Translations under genes and position numbers: made by a program
Part shown: positions 26,616 to 34,044 of the stretch, piece by piece
How positions within the stretch are numbered: the first letter of the stretch is position 1
Layout: every line of letters begins with the position of its first letter
DNA from: Nonomuraea sp. NBC_00507
Lineage (GTDB): Bacteria > Actinomycetota > Actinomycetes > Streptosporangiales > Streptosporangiaceae
DNA length: 64,000 bases
Reading direction: 5' to 3'
Assembly (NCBI RefSeq): GCF_036013525.1
Contig: NZ_CP107853.1
Span: 7,502,001 to 7,566,000 of the forward strand
The notes under the pieces: model-generated
Told to the model about the DNA's origin: nothing
Databases searched by the model: none
What the model saw: the letters and a program-made list of their open reading frames with translations, nothing else

Positions 26616-27743
26616 ATGGAGAAACGCTTGCTGCGTGCCCTTGTGGCCGCCGCCTCTGTCATTATCGCCGCTTCCGGGCTCACCGGGTGCTCCGGTGACA
26701 CAAGCAGCGCCGACGGCGCGCCGGTCGGAGCCACCAGCAGCGCCCAGGGCACATCGGGCGGAACCGCCATTTCCGCCGCACGCTGCGCCCAGAACAAGGC
26801 GGCCGGCAAGATCACCTACTTGACTGGCTACTTCTACCAGGCTTCGGCGTCCATTCTGGAGTACCTCGCCGCGGACAAGCTGGGCTATTTCGACGCCCTG
26901 TGCCTCGACGTCGACATCAAGCCCGGGACCGGCAACACCAGTCAGAACGCCAAGCTCCTGGCCAGCGGGCAGGTCACCATCAGCCCGGTCAGCCAGCAGG
27001 ACGTGATCCAGGCCCGCGACAACGGGATCAGCATCCTCGGCATCTCCGCTTATTCGAATGCCGGCCTCGAAGTGCTGATGACGATGCCGACCATCACCGA
27101 TCTCAAGCAGCTCAACGGCACCACCCTGGGACAGAAGGGCAGCCTGTCGGTCGGGATCAGTGCCATGCTGACCCAGGCGGGCGCGGACGTGCCCTCCATC
27201 AAGCAGGTCGTCGTCGGCTACGACCCGTCCGTTCTGCCTCGTGGCCAGGTCCAGTCCCTGACGGGGTTCATCTCCAACGAGCCGAACCTGCTCGCGGCTG
27301 CCGGCAAGCAGGTGAAGGTGTGGCGGCCCTACGACTACCACGTTCCCGGCTCGCTCGGCGGTATGGCGGCCAACCCGGCCTTCGCCGCCGAGCACCGGAC
27401 GGCCGTCGAGGATTTCCTGCGGGCCGGCCTGCACGCCTACGACTACTGCTCCACCAGGGGTGAGGAATGCGTCGGGTACGCAGCCGACCTGTCCGACGGA
27501 GGATACGACAAGGCGCAGAACCTGAAGATCTGGCAGACCGAGGTCGCGCTGGTGCAGCAGACCAAATCGCCGGATGCCCCACTCGGCCTCATCGACATGG
27601 ACAACATCACCGCACTGGCCGAGCTGCTGGCCAAGCATTCCATGCTGAAGAAGACGAGCCCCGCCGACGCCAAGTCCTTCTTCGACTCCTCGTACCTTAC
27701 GGCCCTCTACCAGTCGGGTCAGCTGGCGTGGCCGGCTCCCTGA
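26616..27743 (+). CDS. ABC transporter substrate-binding lipoprotein, NMT1/THI5-SsuA type
   Basis: A 375-residue extracellular binding protein. The signal peptide ends in the lipobox LTGC (VIIAASGLTGCSG), followed by a Ser/Gly-rich linker. The NMT1-like body has ITYLTGYFYQASASILEYLA, LGYFDALCLDVDI, SGQVTISPVSQQDVIQARDN and an aromatic-rich C terminus (KVWRPYDYHVPG). This family covers ThiY, RibY, SsuA and TauA, whose ligands are pyrimidines, flavins or sulfonates. The ATG follows a GAGGAG site. The flavin-handling genes downstream favour a flavin or pyrimidine ligand, as an inference. Confidence 0.9.
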   Translation: MEKRLLRALVAAASVIIAASGLTGCSGDTSSADGAPVGATSSAQGTSGGTAISAARCAQNKAAGKITYLTGYFYQASASILEYLAADKLGYFDALCLDVDIKPGTGNTSQNAKLLASGQVTISPVSQQDVIQARDNGISILGISAYSNAGLEVLMTMPTITDLKQLNGTTLGQKGSLSVGISAMLTQAGADVPSIKQVVVGYDPSVLPRGQVQSLTGFISNEPNLLAAAGKQVKVWRPYDYHVPGSLGGMAANPAFAAEHRTAVEDFLRAGLHAYDYCSTRGEECVGYAADLSDGGYDKAQNLKIWQTEVALVQQTKSPDAPLGLIDMDNITALAELLAKHSMLKKTSPADAKSFFDSSYLTALYQSGQLAWPAP

Positions 27744-27772
27744 CCTCAACGCGCATATCGGAAGGCGGCATC

Positions 27773-28834
27773 GTGTCCCCGAAAGAATACGGAATCTTCC
27801 TCCCCATCGGCAGCGGAGGCTGGATGCTCTCCACCACCGCGCCGCATCCCGAAGCCACTTACGCGTACAACAAACGTGCGGCGCTGCATGCCGAAGCCAT
27901 CGGTCTGGATTTCATCATGTCCATGGCGAAGTGGCGCGGCTTCGGCGGCACCACCGACCATTGGGGCGAAACCCTGGAGTCGATGACGATGATGTCGGCC
28001 CTGGCCGAGGCGACTGAGCGCGTGAAGATCTGGGCGACCATGCACGCGAACATCCACAACCCCGCGATCGCGGCCAAGATGTTCACCACGCTGCAGCAAA
28101 TTTCCCAGGGCCGCGCCGGGATGAACATCGTCAACGGGGCGTACGCGGCGGAGTTCGAGCAGTTCGGTCTCTGGGACGCCGACCTGTCCCACGCCGAGCG
28201 TTACCGGATGACCACTGAGTGGACGCAGGCGGTGACGCGGTTGTGGTCGGAGCACGCGGTCACCATGAAGAGCGACTTCTTCACGTTGAACGACTGCGAA
28301 TCCCGCCCTCATCCCGAAACCCGGCCGACTCTTATCAGCGCCGGTCGTTCGGCGGGCGCGAGGGAGTTTCAGGCCGCCTACGCGGACGGGGCCTTCCTTG
28401 GAGCCGACAGCCTCGAGGAAATGCGGGACCTTTCCCGGGACGTCCATGAAAAGGCCGCGAAGCTGGGCCGTACGGTCAAGACGTACTCGATGCTCACCGT
28501 GGTCCAGGACGAGACGGACGCCGCCGCCGAGGAAAAGGTTCGCCGGTGGGGCGAGGGCGTGGACCGCGAAGCGCTGGCCGCCATGCGTGCCTCCTGGGGC
28601 ATAGCGGAGCACCAGGCGCGTGCCTGGGCGAAGGGAGCCACCGGTGAGGCGGCCTTCCAGACCCCGTACGTGAGCGGATCCACCGAAACCATCGTCGAGC
28701 ACATCGCGACGGTCGTGCGGGAAGGTGAGTTGGACGGGTTGATGCTGATCTTCCCGGAGTACGACGAGGACATGCTGCTCTTCGGCGAGACCGTGCTTCC
28801 CGCCCTGCGGGCGATGGACGAGGCATCCGCCTGA
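27773..28834 (+). CDS. RutA-like flavin-dependent monooxygenase (LLM family)
   Basis: A 353-residue luciferase-like monooxygenase. RutA opens the uracil ring at N3-C4 with reduced FMN and oxygen. Shared RutA traits include the start YGIFLPIGSGGWMLSTTAPH, NKRAALHAEAIGLDFIMSM, KWRGFGGTT, the LESMTMMSALA stretch, RAGMNIVNGAYAAEFEQFGL, DFFTLNDC and LISAGRSAGAREF. It is about 30 residues shorter than E. coli RutA. The start is a GTG behind GGAAGG. Its stop overlaps the RutB-like start. True uracil specificity is not certain, because RutC, RutD, RutE and RutG are missing nearby. Confidence 0.82.
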   Translation: MSPKEYGIFLPIGSGGWMLSTTAPHPEATYAYNKRAALHAEAIGLDFIMSMAKWRGFGGTTDHWGETLESMTMMSALAEATERVKIWATMHANIHNPAIAAKMFTTLQQISQGRAGMNIVNGAYAAEFEQFGLWDADLSHAERYRMTTEWTQAVTRLWSEHAVTMKSDFFTLNDCESRPHPETRPTLISAGRSAGAREFQAAYADGAFLGADSLEEMRDLSRDVHEKAAKLGRTVKTYSMLTVVQDETDAAAEEKVRRWGEGVDREALAAMRASWGIAEHQARAWAKGATGEAAFQTPYVSGSTETIVEHIATVVREGELDGLMLIFPEYDEDMLLFGETVLPALRAMDEASA

Positions 28835-29517
28835 TGGAAAGCCTCCGCCCCCAGCACCTGTCCTTTCTGTCCTCGCCCGGCCACCGACCGGCGCTGCTCG
28901 TCGTCGACGTGCAGCGTTCCTTCGGCGATCCCGCGTTCCTGACCCCCTACGGCCTGGACGAGCACGCTTCCGCACTCGTCGAGGCCGCCATCACCGAAAC
29001 GTCGCGACTGGTCGAAGCCGCCCGCGAGGCTGGGGTGCCTGTCGTGTGGATCGAACTGGCGAGCGACCCGGAGAACCCGTGGCGGTCCAGCGCATGGTTC
29101 CGCGGCGGTGACCTCGATGCGCCACCCGGTCCCGACGAACCCTGCGTCATCGGCACGCGCGGCGCCGAGTGGTACCGGGTGGCGCCGGCCGAAGGGGAGC
29201 CGCGCGTGGCCAAGCGCCACTACAGCGGTTTCCTCGGCACCGACCTCGAGACCCGTCTGCGGGCCGAGGGAATCGACTGGGTCGCGGTCGCCGGCCTGAC
29301 GACCGAATGCTGTGTCACCGCCACCGCCACGGACGCCTTCCAGCTCGGCTGGCCGGTCGTCGTTCCCGTCGACGCGGTGGCGGCCTATGACACGCGCCTC
29401 CACAACAACGCCCTCGAGCAACTCGCGCTCAACGTTGCCGTGCTGTCCACAGCGGCCGACCTCGCCGCCCTGTGGAAGGACCGGGAGGCGGCGAACGACC
29501 TGGAGATCCTCCGATGA
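28834..29517 (+). CDS. RutB-like isochorismatase-family amidohydrolase
   Basis: A 227-residue cysteine hydrolase. RutB cleaves ureidoacrylate, the product of uracil ring opening. The catalytic triad is visible as Asp25 (LLVVDVQRSF), Lys127 (VAKRHYSGF) and Cys160 (GLTTECCVTATATDAFQLG). The non-proline cis bond context is usual for the family. The ATG shares a base with the RutA-like stop (TGATG), so the two are coupled. Together they suggest opening of a uracil-type ring followed by hydrolysis of the ureide. Other amide substrates remain possible. Confidence 0.82.
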   Translation: MESLRPQHLSFLSSPGHRPALLVVDVQRSFGDPAFLTPYGLDEHASALVEAAITETSRLVEAAREAGVPVVWIELASDPENPWRSSAWFRGGDLDAPPGPDEPCVIGTRGAEWYRVAPAEGEPRVAKRHYSGFLGTDLETRLRAEGIDWVAVAGLTTECCVTATATDAFQLGWPVVVPVDAVAAYDTRLHNNALEQLALNVAVLSTAADLAALWKDREAANDLEILR

Positions 29518-30848
29518 GCGGCATTCACATCGCCTTCGACCTGTCCTTCACCCACACCGAGGGCCGCTGGGCGTCCGCGGGTTCATGGGTGGGGCGCGAC
29601 TTCCCTGACGTACGCATGTTCATGGAATTGGCGCAAACCGCCGAGCGTGCCGGCGTCGACATGCTGTTCTTCGGGGACGGCAGTGGCATCCCGGACACCT
29701 GGCGCGGCTCGATCGAGCCGGCCGTGGAATGGGGAATCCAGTGGCCGAGACACGACATGGCCCCGGTCATCGCGGCCATGTCCACGGTCACCTCGTCGAT
29801 CGGCTTCGGCCTCACCTACTCCTCGACGTTCATGCACCCCTTCTACGTGGCGCGCCTGCTGAACTCGCTCGACCACGTGACGGGTGGCCGCATGGCGTTC
29901 AATGTGGTCACCTCCACCCGCAGCGCCGATGCCGCCAACTATGGCTACGACGAGCTTCTCGAGCATGACGTGCGCTACGCACGCATGGAGGAGTTCGTCG
30001 ACGTCTGCCAGGCGTTGTGGGATTCGGTCGCGCCGGGCGCCATCGTCCGCGACCGGGACTCCGGCCGGTATGCCGATCCCGCGAAGGTCTCACCGATCCA
30101 TCACCGTGGCCGGTTCTTCACCGTCAAGGGACCGCTGCCCGCCGTACCAAGCCCGCAGATTCGCCCGGTGCTGGTGCAGGCGGGAAACTCGCCCCGCGGT
30201 ATCGCGGCATCGGCCCGGTTCGCCGACGTGGTCTTCGGTTTCGGCGCGAACCTCACCGGCCAGCTGCGGCACCGGCGGATGCTCGACGAGGCGCTGGTCG
30301 CCGAAGGGCGCAAGCCGGAAAGCGTCGGCATTCTCTGGGCGACACAGGTGATCGTCGGGCGAACGGAGGACGAGGCCCGCACCCGGCGCGCGGAAGTGCT
30401 GGACTTCTGGGACGAGGAGGCGGTCGGCGCGTACCTCTCCCACAACATGGGATATGACCTGTCCACGCTTCCGTCGAAATTCCTGCTCGGTGACCTCCGC
30501 GACCAGCTCCACGCCGCGCAGGCCAGCCAGGCGGGGCTCGTGTCCCGGCTGGTGGGGGAGTACGGGGACGGCTACCGCATGGGCCGGGCAGAGTTCTTCG
30601 AGCACGGCTGGAAGAGCGCCACCGGTATCGACCACACGATCACCGGAAGCCCGGGCGCGGTCGCCGACGCGCTGCAGGAGAACTTCGCCGCGACCGGCTC
30701 CCGCGGCGGTTACATGCTGTCCAGCCCGCTGGGCATGCCTTCGGGGCTCAACGACGTCGCCGAGCTGCTCGTCCCGGAGCTCCGTCGCCGTGGCGCACTC
30801 GCCCCCCGGTACGCCGGCCGCACGCTCCGCGAGAACCTCGCCCCATGA
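29514..30848 (+). CDS. NtaA/SnaA/DszA-family FMN-dependent monooxygenase
   Basis: A 444-residue luciferase-like oxygenase of the group that includes nitrilotriacetate monooxygenase, DszA and, as I recall, the riboflavin hydrolase RcaE. Features are HIAFDLSFTHTEGRWAS, FMELAQTAERAGVDMLFFGD, GFGLTYSSTFMHPFYVARLL, LDHVTGGRMAFNVVTSTRSA, NYGYDE and PVLVQAGNSPRGIAASARFA. These enzymes need reduced FMN from a separate reductase, and two candidate reductases lie downstream. The ATG overlaps the RutB-like stop (ATGA). The substrate is unproven; riboflavin fits the neighbours. Confidence 0.85.
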   Translation: MSGIHIAFDLSFTHTEGRWASAGSWVGRDFPDVRMFMELAQTAERAGVDMLFFGDGSGIPDTWRGSIEPAVEWGIQWPRHDMAPVIAAMSTVTSSIGFGLTYSSTFMHPFYVARLLNSLDHVTGGRMAFNVVTSTRSADAANYGYDELLEHDVRYARMEEFVDVCQALWDSVAPGAIVRDRDSGRYADPAKVSPIHHRGRFFTVKGPLPAVPSPQIRPVLVQAGNSPRGIAASARFADVVFGFGANLTGQLRHRRMLDEALVAEGRKPESVGILWATQVIVGRTEDEARTRRAEVLDFWDEEAVGAYLSHNMGYDLSTLPSKFLLGDLRDQLHAAQASQAGLVSRLVGEYGDGYRMGRAEFFEHGWKSATGIDHTITGSPGAVADALQENFAATGSRGGYMLSSPLGMPSGLNDVAELLVPELRRRGALAPRYAGRTLRENLAP

Positions 30849-32743
30849 CCCGGTCCGCCCGCTCGGAACCCATCGAGCCCACCATCCGGCAGGCGGTGCC
30901 GGCCCAGGCTCCGATGCGCCGCCACTGGCCGGCCCTCGCCGCCCTCTGCGCCGGATTCTTCCTGCTGCTCGTGGACAGCACGATCATCTCGGTGGCGCTG
31001 CCGGCGCTCATGAAGGATCTCGGGGCCGGTGAGCAGGCCGGAATCTGGGTCAACAGCGCCTACCTCTTCGCCTATGCCATCCCGCTCCTGGTCGCAGGCC
31101 GGCTCGGCGACCGGTTCGGGGCGCGCGGCATCTACCTTCTCGGGCTGGGGCTCTTCACAGCCGCCTCGCTGTTGTGCGCGCTTTCCCCGACCACCGGGAT
31201 CCTCATCCTGTGGCGCGTCCTGCAAGGGCTGGGAGCAGCGCTCATGACGCCGCAAAGCATGACGATCATACGAAGGATCTTCACCTTTCCGGCACTCGCG
31301 ACGGCGCTGGGGATCTGGGCGTCGGTCGGGGGAACCGCCGCGGTCAGCGGGCCGCTCCTGGGCGGCGTCCTGGTGGGGACGTGGGGCTGGCAGTCGATAT
31401 TCCTGGTCAACGTGCCCATCGGGATCGCGGCCTGGATTGCGGCCTGGCGCTGGGTTCCGCGTTCCACCCGCCTGCCCGTCTCGATACCGCTCGCGTCCGT
31501 GCTGATCAGCGGCGCCGGGGCCTTCGCCATCGTCGCGGGAATCCACGAGGGTGCGGCCTCGCCGGGCGGCGTCGTGCTGGGGCTCATGCCGGCGTGGCTC
31601 CTTCTGTGCGTCGGCGCGGTGCTCGTCGGTGGCGTGGTGTACGCCCAGCGTGGCAGGCCGGACATCGCGTTGCTGCCGGTCGTGCTCTTCCGCGACCGCC
31701 GATTCGTGATGGCCGCGGCCGGCAGCGCCGCGGCGTCCTTCACCGTCGGCGCGGCCATGATCCCCGTCATGATCTACCTCCAGGAAGACCGGGGACTCGA
31801 TCCCATCGAGGCGGCCCTCACACTCGTCCCGATGGGCGTCGTCGCGGCGATCGCCGCACCGTTCGCCGGCCGCTCGGTGAACGCGCGGGGAAGCCGTTTC
31901 ACCGCGATCGTCGGCTCGGTCTCCCTGACCGTTTCGATGGCGGCCTCCGCCGTGCTCGTGCTGGCGGAATCGAACCAATGGACGCTCTCCGGTGCTTTCG
32001 TGCTCTACGGTTTTGCCAACTCCTTCATCTGGGCACCGCTCTCGGTCGCCGCGCTGACGGGGATACCGGACAGGCTCATGGGTGCTGCCGCGGGTGCCTA
32101 CAACGCGGTGAAACAGGCAGGTGGGGTCCTCGGAAGTGCCGCGACCGCCGCGCTGCTCGCCGCCGCCTCCGAAGGCACGGCCCTTGCGGTGCTCGCCGTA
32201 TCCGCGGCGCTGTGCGTCATGGCGGCCGTGATGCTCGGACCTGCGGTGGGCTCATCAGATCCCGGCCATCCGGGGAGAAAGGGCCATGATGTGCTGGAAT
32301 CGAACTCCGGCAGCTTCCTTGGCTACGCCACCGGCCCTGTCGTCCACGGCGAGGGGAGGGGGAAGAAACTGGGCTTCCCCACGGCGAACATCGACGTCGA
32401 CCCGGCCACCAGACTTCCAGGGGACGGGGTATACGCGGGACGGTTGACGATCCTCCAGCGTGCCGACCCGGATGACGCCAGGCCTTCGCCCGAGTCGCTT
32501 GCGGCGCTCGTCTCGATCGGGCCGAACGCCACGTTCAACGCCACGACGCGGACGATCGAGGCGTACATCCTCGACTTCTATGAGGACATCTACGGGTGCC
32601 GGGCCGAAATCTCAGTCGAATGGTTCATCCGTCCCCAGATCACCTTCGAGACCGTCGACGACCTCATCGCCCAGATGAACCAGGACGAGGTGCGTGGGCG
32701 GGAGTACTTCCAGTGCAAGAGAGACGAGGTGACCGATGAGTGA
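30845..32743 (+). CDS. MFS transporter fused to a riboflavin kinase domain
   Basis: A 632-residue fusion. Residues 1-470 form a DHA2-type major facilitator (LLLVDSTIISVALPALMKDL, AGRLGDRFGARGIYL, the long array of membrane segments). After a polar linker, residues 487-620 form a riboflavin kinase domain: GYATGPVVHGEGRGKKLGF, the PTAN motif at 512-515, GVYAGRL, SIGPNATF and the catalytic-type Glu572 in RTIEAYILDFYEDIYG. Bacterial riboflavin kinase is normally joined to an FMN adenylyltransferase; that part is absent, so the product should be FMN, not FAD. An in-frame GTG at 32291 could also start a separate kinase. The start overlaps the monooxygenase stop (ATGA). Confidence 0.85.
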   Translation: MTRSARSEPIEPTIRQAVPAQAPMRRHWPALAALCAGFFLLLVDSTIISVALPALMKDLGAGEQAGIWVNSAYLFAYAIPLLVAGRLGDRFGARGIYLLGLGLFTAASLLCALSPTTGILILWRVLQGLGAALMTPQSMTIIRRIFTFPALATALGIWASVGGTAAVSGPLLGGVLVGTWGWQSIFLVNVPIGIAAWIAAWRWVPRSTRLPVSIPLASVLISGAGAFAIVAGIHEGAASPGGVVLGLMPAWLLLCVGAVLVGGVVYAQRGRPDIALLPVVLFRDRRFVMAAAGSAAASFTVGAAMIPVMIYLQEDRGLDPIEAALTLVPMGVVAAIAAPFAGRSVNARGSRFTAIVGSVSLTVSMAASAVLVLAESNQWTLSGAFVLYGFANSFIWAPLSVAALTGIPDRLMGAAAGAYNAVKQAGGVLGSAATAALLAAASEGTALAVLAVSAALCVMAAVMLGPAVGSSDPGHPGRKGHDVLESNSGSFLGYATGPVVHGEGRGKKLGFPTANIDVDPATRLPGDGVYAGRLTILQRADPDDARPSPESLAALVSIGPNATFNATTRTIEAYILDFYEDIYGCRAEISVEWFIRPQITFETVDDLIAQMNQDEVRGREYFQCKRDEVTDE

Positions 32744-33245
32744 CGACCGGATCGTGGCCCTGATCGGCAATCCGAAGCCGGCTTCCCGTACGAGGGACGC
32801 GGCGGAGAGGCTGGCACGGGGGCTAGGCGAGGAGATAAGTGTCATCGAACTCTCGCAGTTCGGTGCGGCCCTGCTGGACTGGACGAACGCCGAGGTGCAG
32901 GCGGCGGTCGACACGGTGGCCAAGGCCGACCTGCTCATCGTGGCCTCCCCCACGTTCAAGGCGACGTACACGGGCCTGCTCAAGCTCTTCCTCGAGCGGT
33001 TCCCCGGCCAGAACGGGCTGGCCGGCGTCGTCGGGGTTCCTGTGATGCTCGGTGCGGCGCCCATGCACGCGATGGCACCGGAGACGCACCTCAAACCGCT
33101 CCTCGTCGAGCTGGGTGCGAGCTGCCCGGCTCCGTCCCTCTATCTGATCGACAGCACCTACGGGACCGACGGTTCCCTGGAATCCTGGTTGAAGTCGTGG
33201 CGAGCGGTCGTCCTTCGTGGCGTCGGCGGGAGGGAGCGGTCATGA
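32736..33245 (+). CDS. NAD(P)H-dependent FMN reductase, SsuE/MsuE-like
   Basis: A 169-residue flavodoxin-fold reductase. The phosphate-binding loop is GNPKPASRTRDAAERLARGL, followed by LIVASPTFKATYTGLLKLFL with the flavin-binding SPTFKATY and GVPVMLGAAPMHAMAPETHL. It supplies reduced FMN to two-component monooxygenases. The ATG lies 8 bases inside the end of the fusion gene, and its stop overlaps the next start, so it is part of the same coupled series. Confidence 0.88.
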   Translation: MSDDRIVALIGNPKPASRTRDAAERLARGLGEEISVIELSQFGAALLDWTNAEVQAAVDTVAKADLLIVASPTFKATYTGLLKLFLERFPGQNGLAGVVGVPVMLGAAPMHAMAPETHLKPLLVELGASCPAPSLYLIDSTYGTDGSLESWLKSWRAVVLRGVGGRERS

Positions 33246-33742
33246 TCAGACCCTACGTCGGCGATGTCCAGGCTCTCCGCAAGGTGTTCTCGGGATTCCC
33301 CTCCGGCGTCGCGGCGCTCGCAGCAATCGTCGACGGCGACCCGGCCGTTCTCGTGGTCTCGTCGTTCAGCGTGGGAGTGTCCCAGGATCCCCCACTTGTG
33401 CTCTGTGCGGTCCAGCGATCTTCGACGACCTGGCCTCTGCTCGCGAAGGCCACGGCCATTGGCGTATCCGTGCTCGGCGAGGGCCATACGGAGAAGGCCC
33501 GCCAGCTCGCGTCCCGGGAGAAGGACACCCGGCTCGATGGAATCGACACCCTGGTCTCCTGTTCCGGGTCGGTCTTCCTGCACGGCGCGGCGATCTGGCT
33601 GGAATGCTCGATCGACGCCGCGCACGACGCCGGCGATCACGAGATCATCGTCCTGCGCGTGCTGGGATTCCGGGACGATTTCCCACACCGGCCCCTGGTC
33701 TGGCATCGCTCGGCGTTCATGACACTGACGTCCAGCGCCTGA
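33242..33742 (+). CDS. Flavin reductase domain protein (HpaC/RutF/NtaB-like)
   Basis: A 166-residue flavin reductase of the FMN-binding split-barrel fold. Family marks are KVFSGFPSGVAALAAI, SSFSVGVSQDPPLVLCAVQR, STTWPLLAKATAIGVSVLGE, the HTEKARQLAS stretch and the terminal HRPLVWHRSAF. It would provide FMNH2 for the RutA-like and NtaA-like oxygenases. Having both this and an SsuE-type reductase in one operon is redundant in chemistry and may mean different flavin substrates. It is the last gene of the coupled series (ATGA overlap). Confidence 0.88.
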   Translation: MIRPYVGDVQALRKVFSGFPSGVAALAAIVDGDPAVLVVSSFSVGVSQDPPLVLCAVQRSSTTWPLLAKATAIGVSVLGEGHTEKARQLASREKDTRLDGIDTLVSCSGSVFLHGAAIWLECSIDAAHDAGDHEIIVLRVLGFRDDFPHRPLVWHRSAFMTLTSSA

Positions 33743-33762
33743 ACGGTCAGGCCTCAGTGGTC

Positions 33763-34005
33763 ATGAGCGACGACAAGCCCGAGTTCGGTGCCGCCGTGCT
33801 GATCAACGACAGCGTCGGTACCTTCGGGCCGCGCGCTTGCGGCGGGCGGGGCCGGCATTCCTGCGCGACACCGGTCTCCGCCCGCCGGTTTGAAGCAGCG
33901 TTCCTCTCGGCTGGACTTGCCGCCACCGCCGTCCTGGGAGCCTTCCGTATCCATCGGATGCAGGCATGGCGTTATCGGCGCTACCACACCTGTCTGCTAC
34001 CTTAG
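33763..34005 (+). CDS. Small open frame of doubtful coding value
   Basis: An 80-codon frame, MSDDKPEFGAAVLINDSVGT and onward, with a hydrophobic stretch (FLSAGLAATAVLGAFRIHRM). There is no clear ribosome site and the C terminus is basic. I do not recognise it. It could be a decayed end of the operon. Confidence 0.2.
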   Translation: MSDDKPEFGAAVLINDSVGTFGPRACGGRGRHSCATPVSARRFEAAFLSAGLAATAVLGAFRIHRMQAWRYRRYHTCLLP

Positions 34006-34008
34006 GTA
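33998..34008. promoter_or_regulatory. Small palindrome before the FAD hydroxylase gene
   Basis: TACCT-T-AGGTA is an exact inverted repeat in an AT-rich patch 37 bases before the GTG of the next gene. It is a candidate operator, with no regulator adjacent. Confidence 0.3.
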
Positions 34009-34044
34009 ATGGATTGATTGCAATGCGTGTCATGGGGAGCTGGT

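Noticed and set aside
33763..34005. Ribosomal peptide precursor after the flavin operon
   Set aside because: There is no ribosome site, no maturation enzyme nearby and no convincing core peptide.
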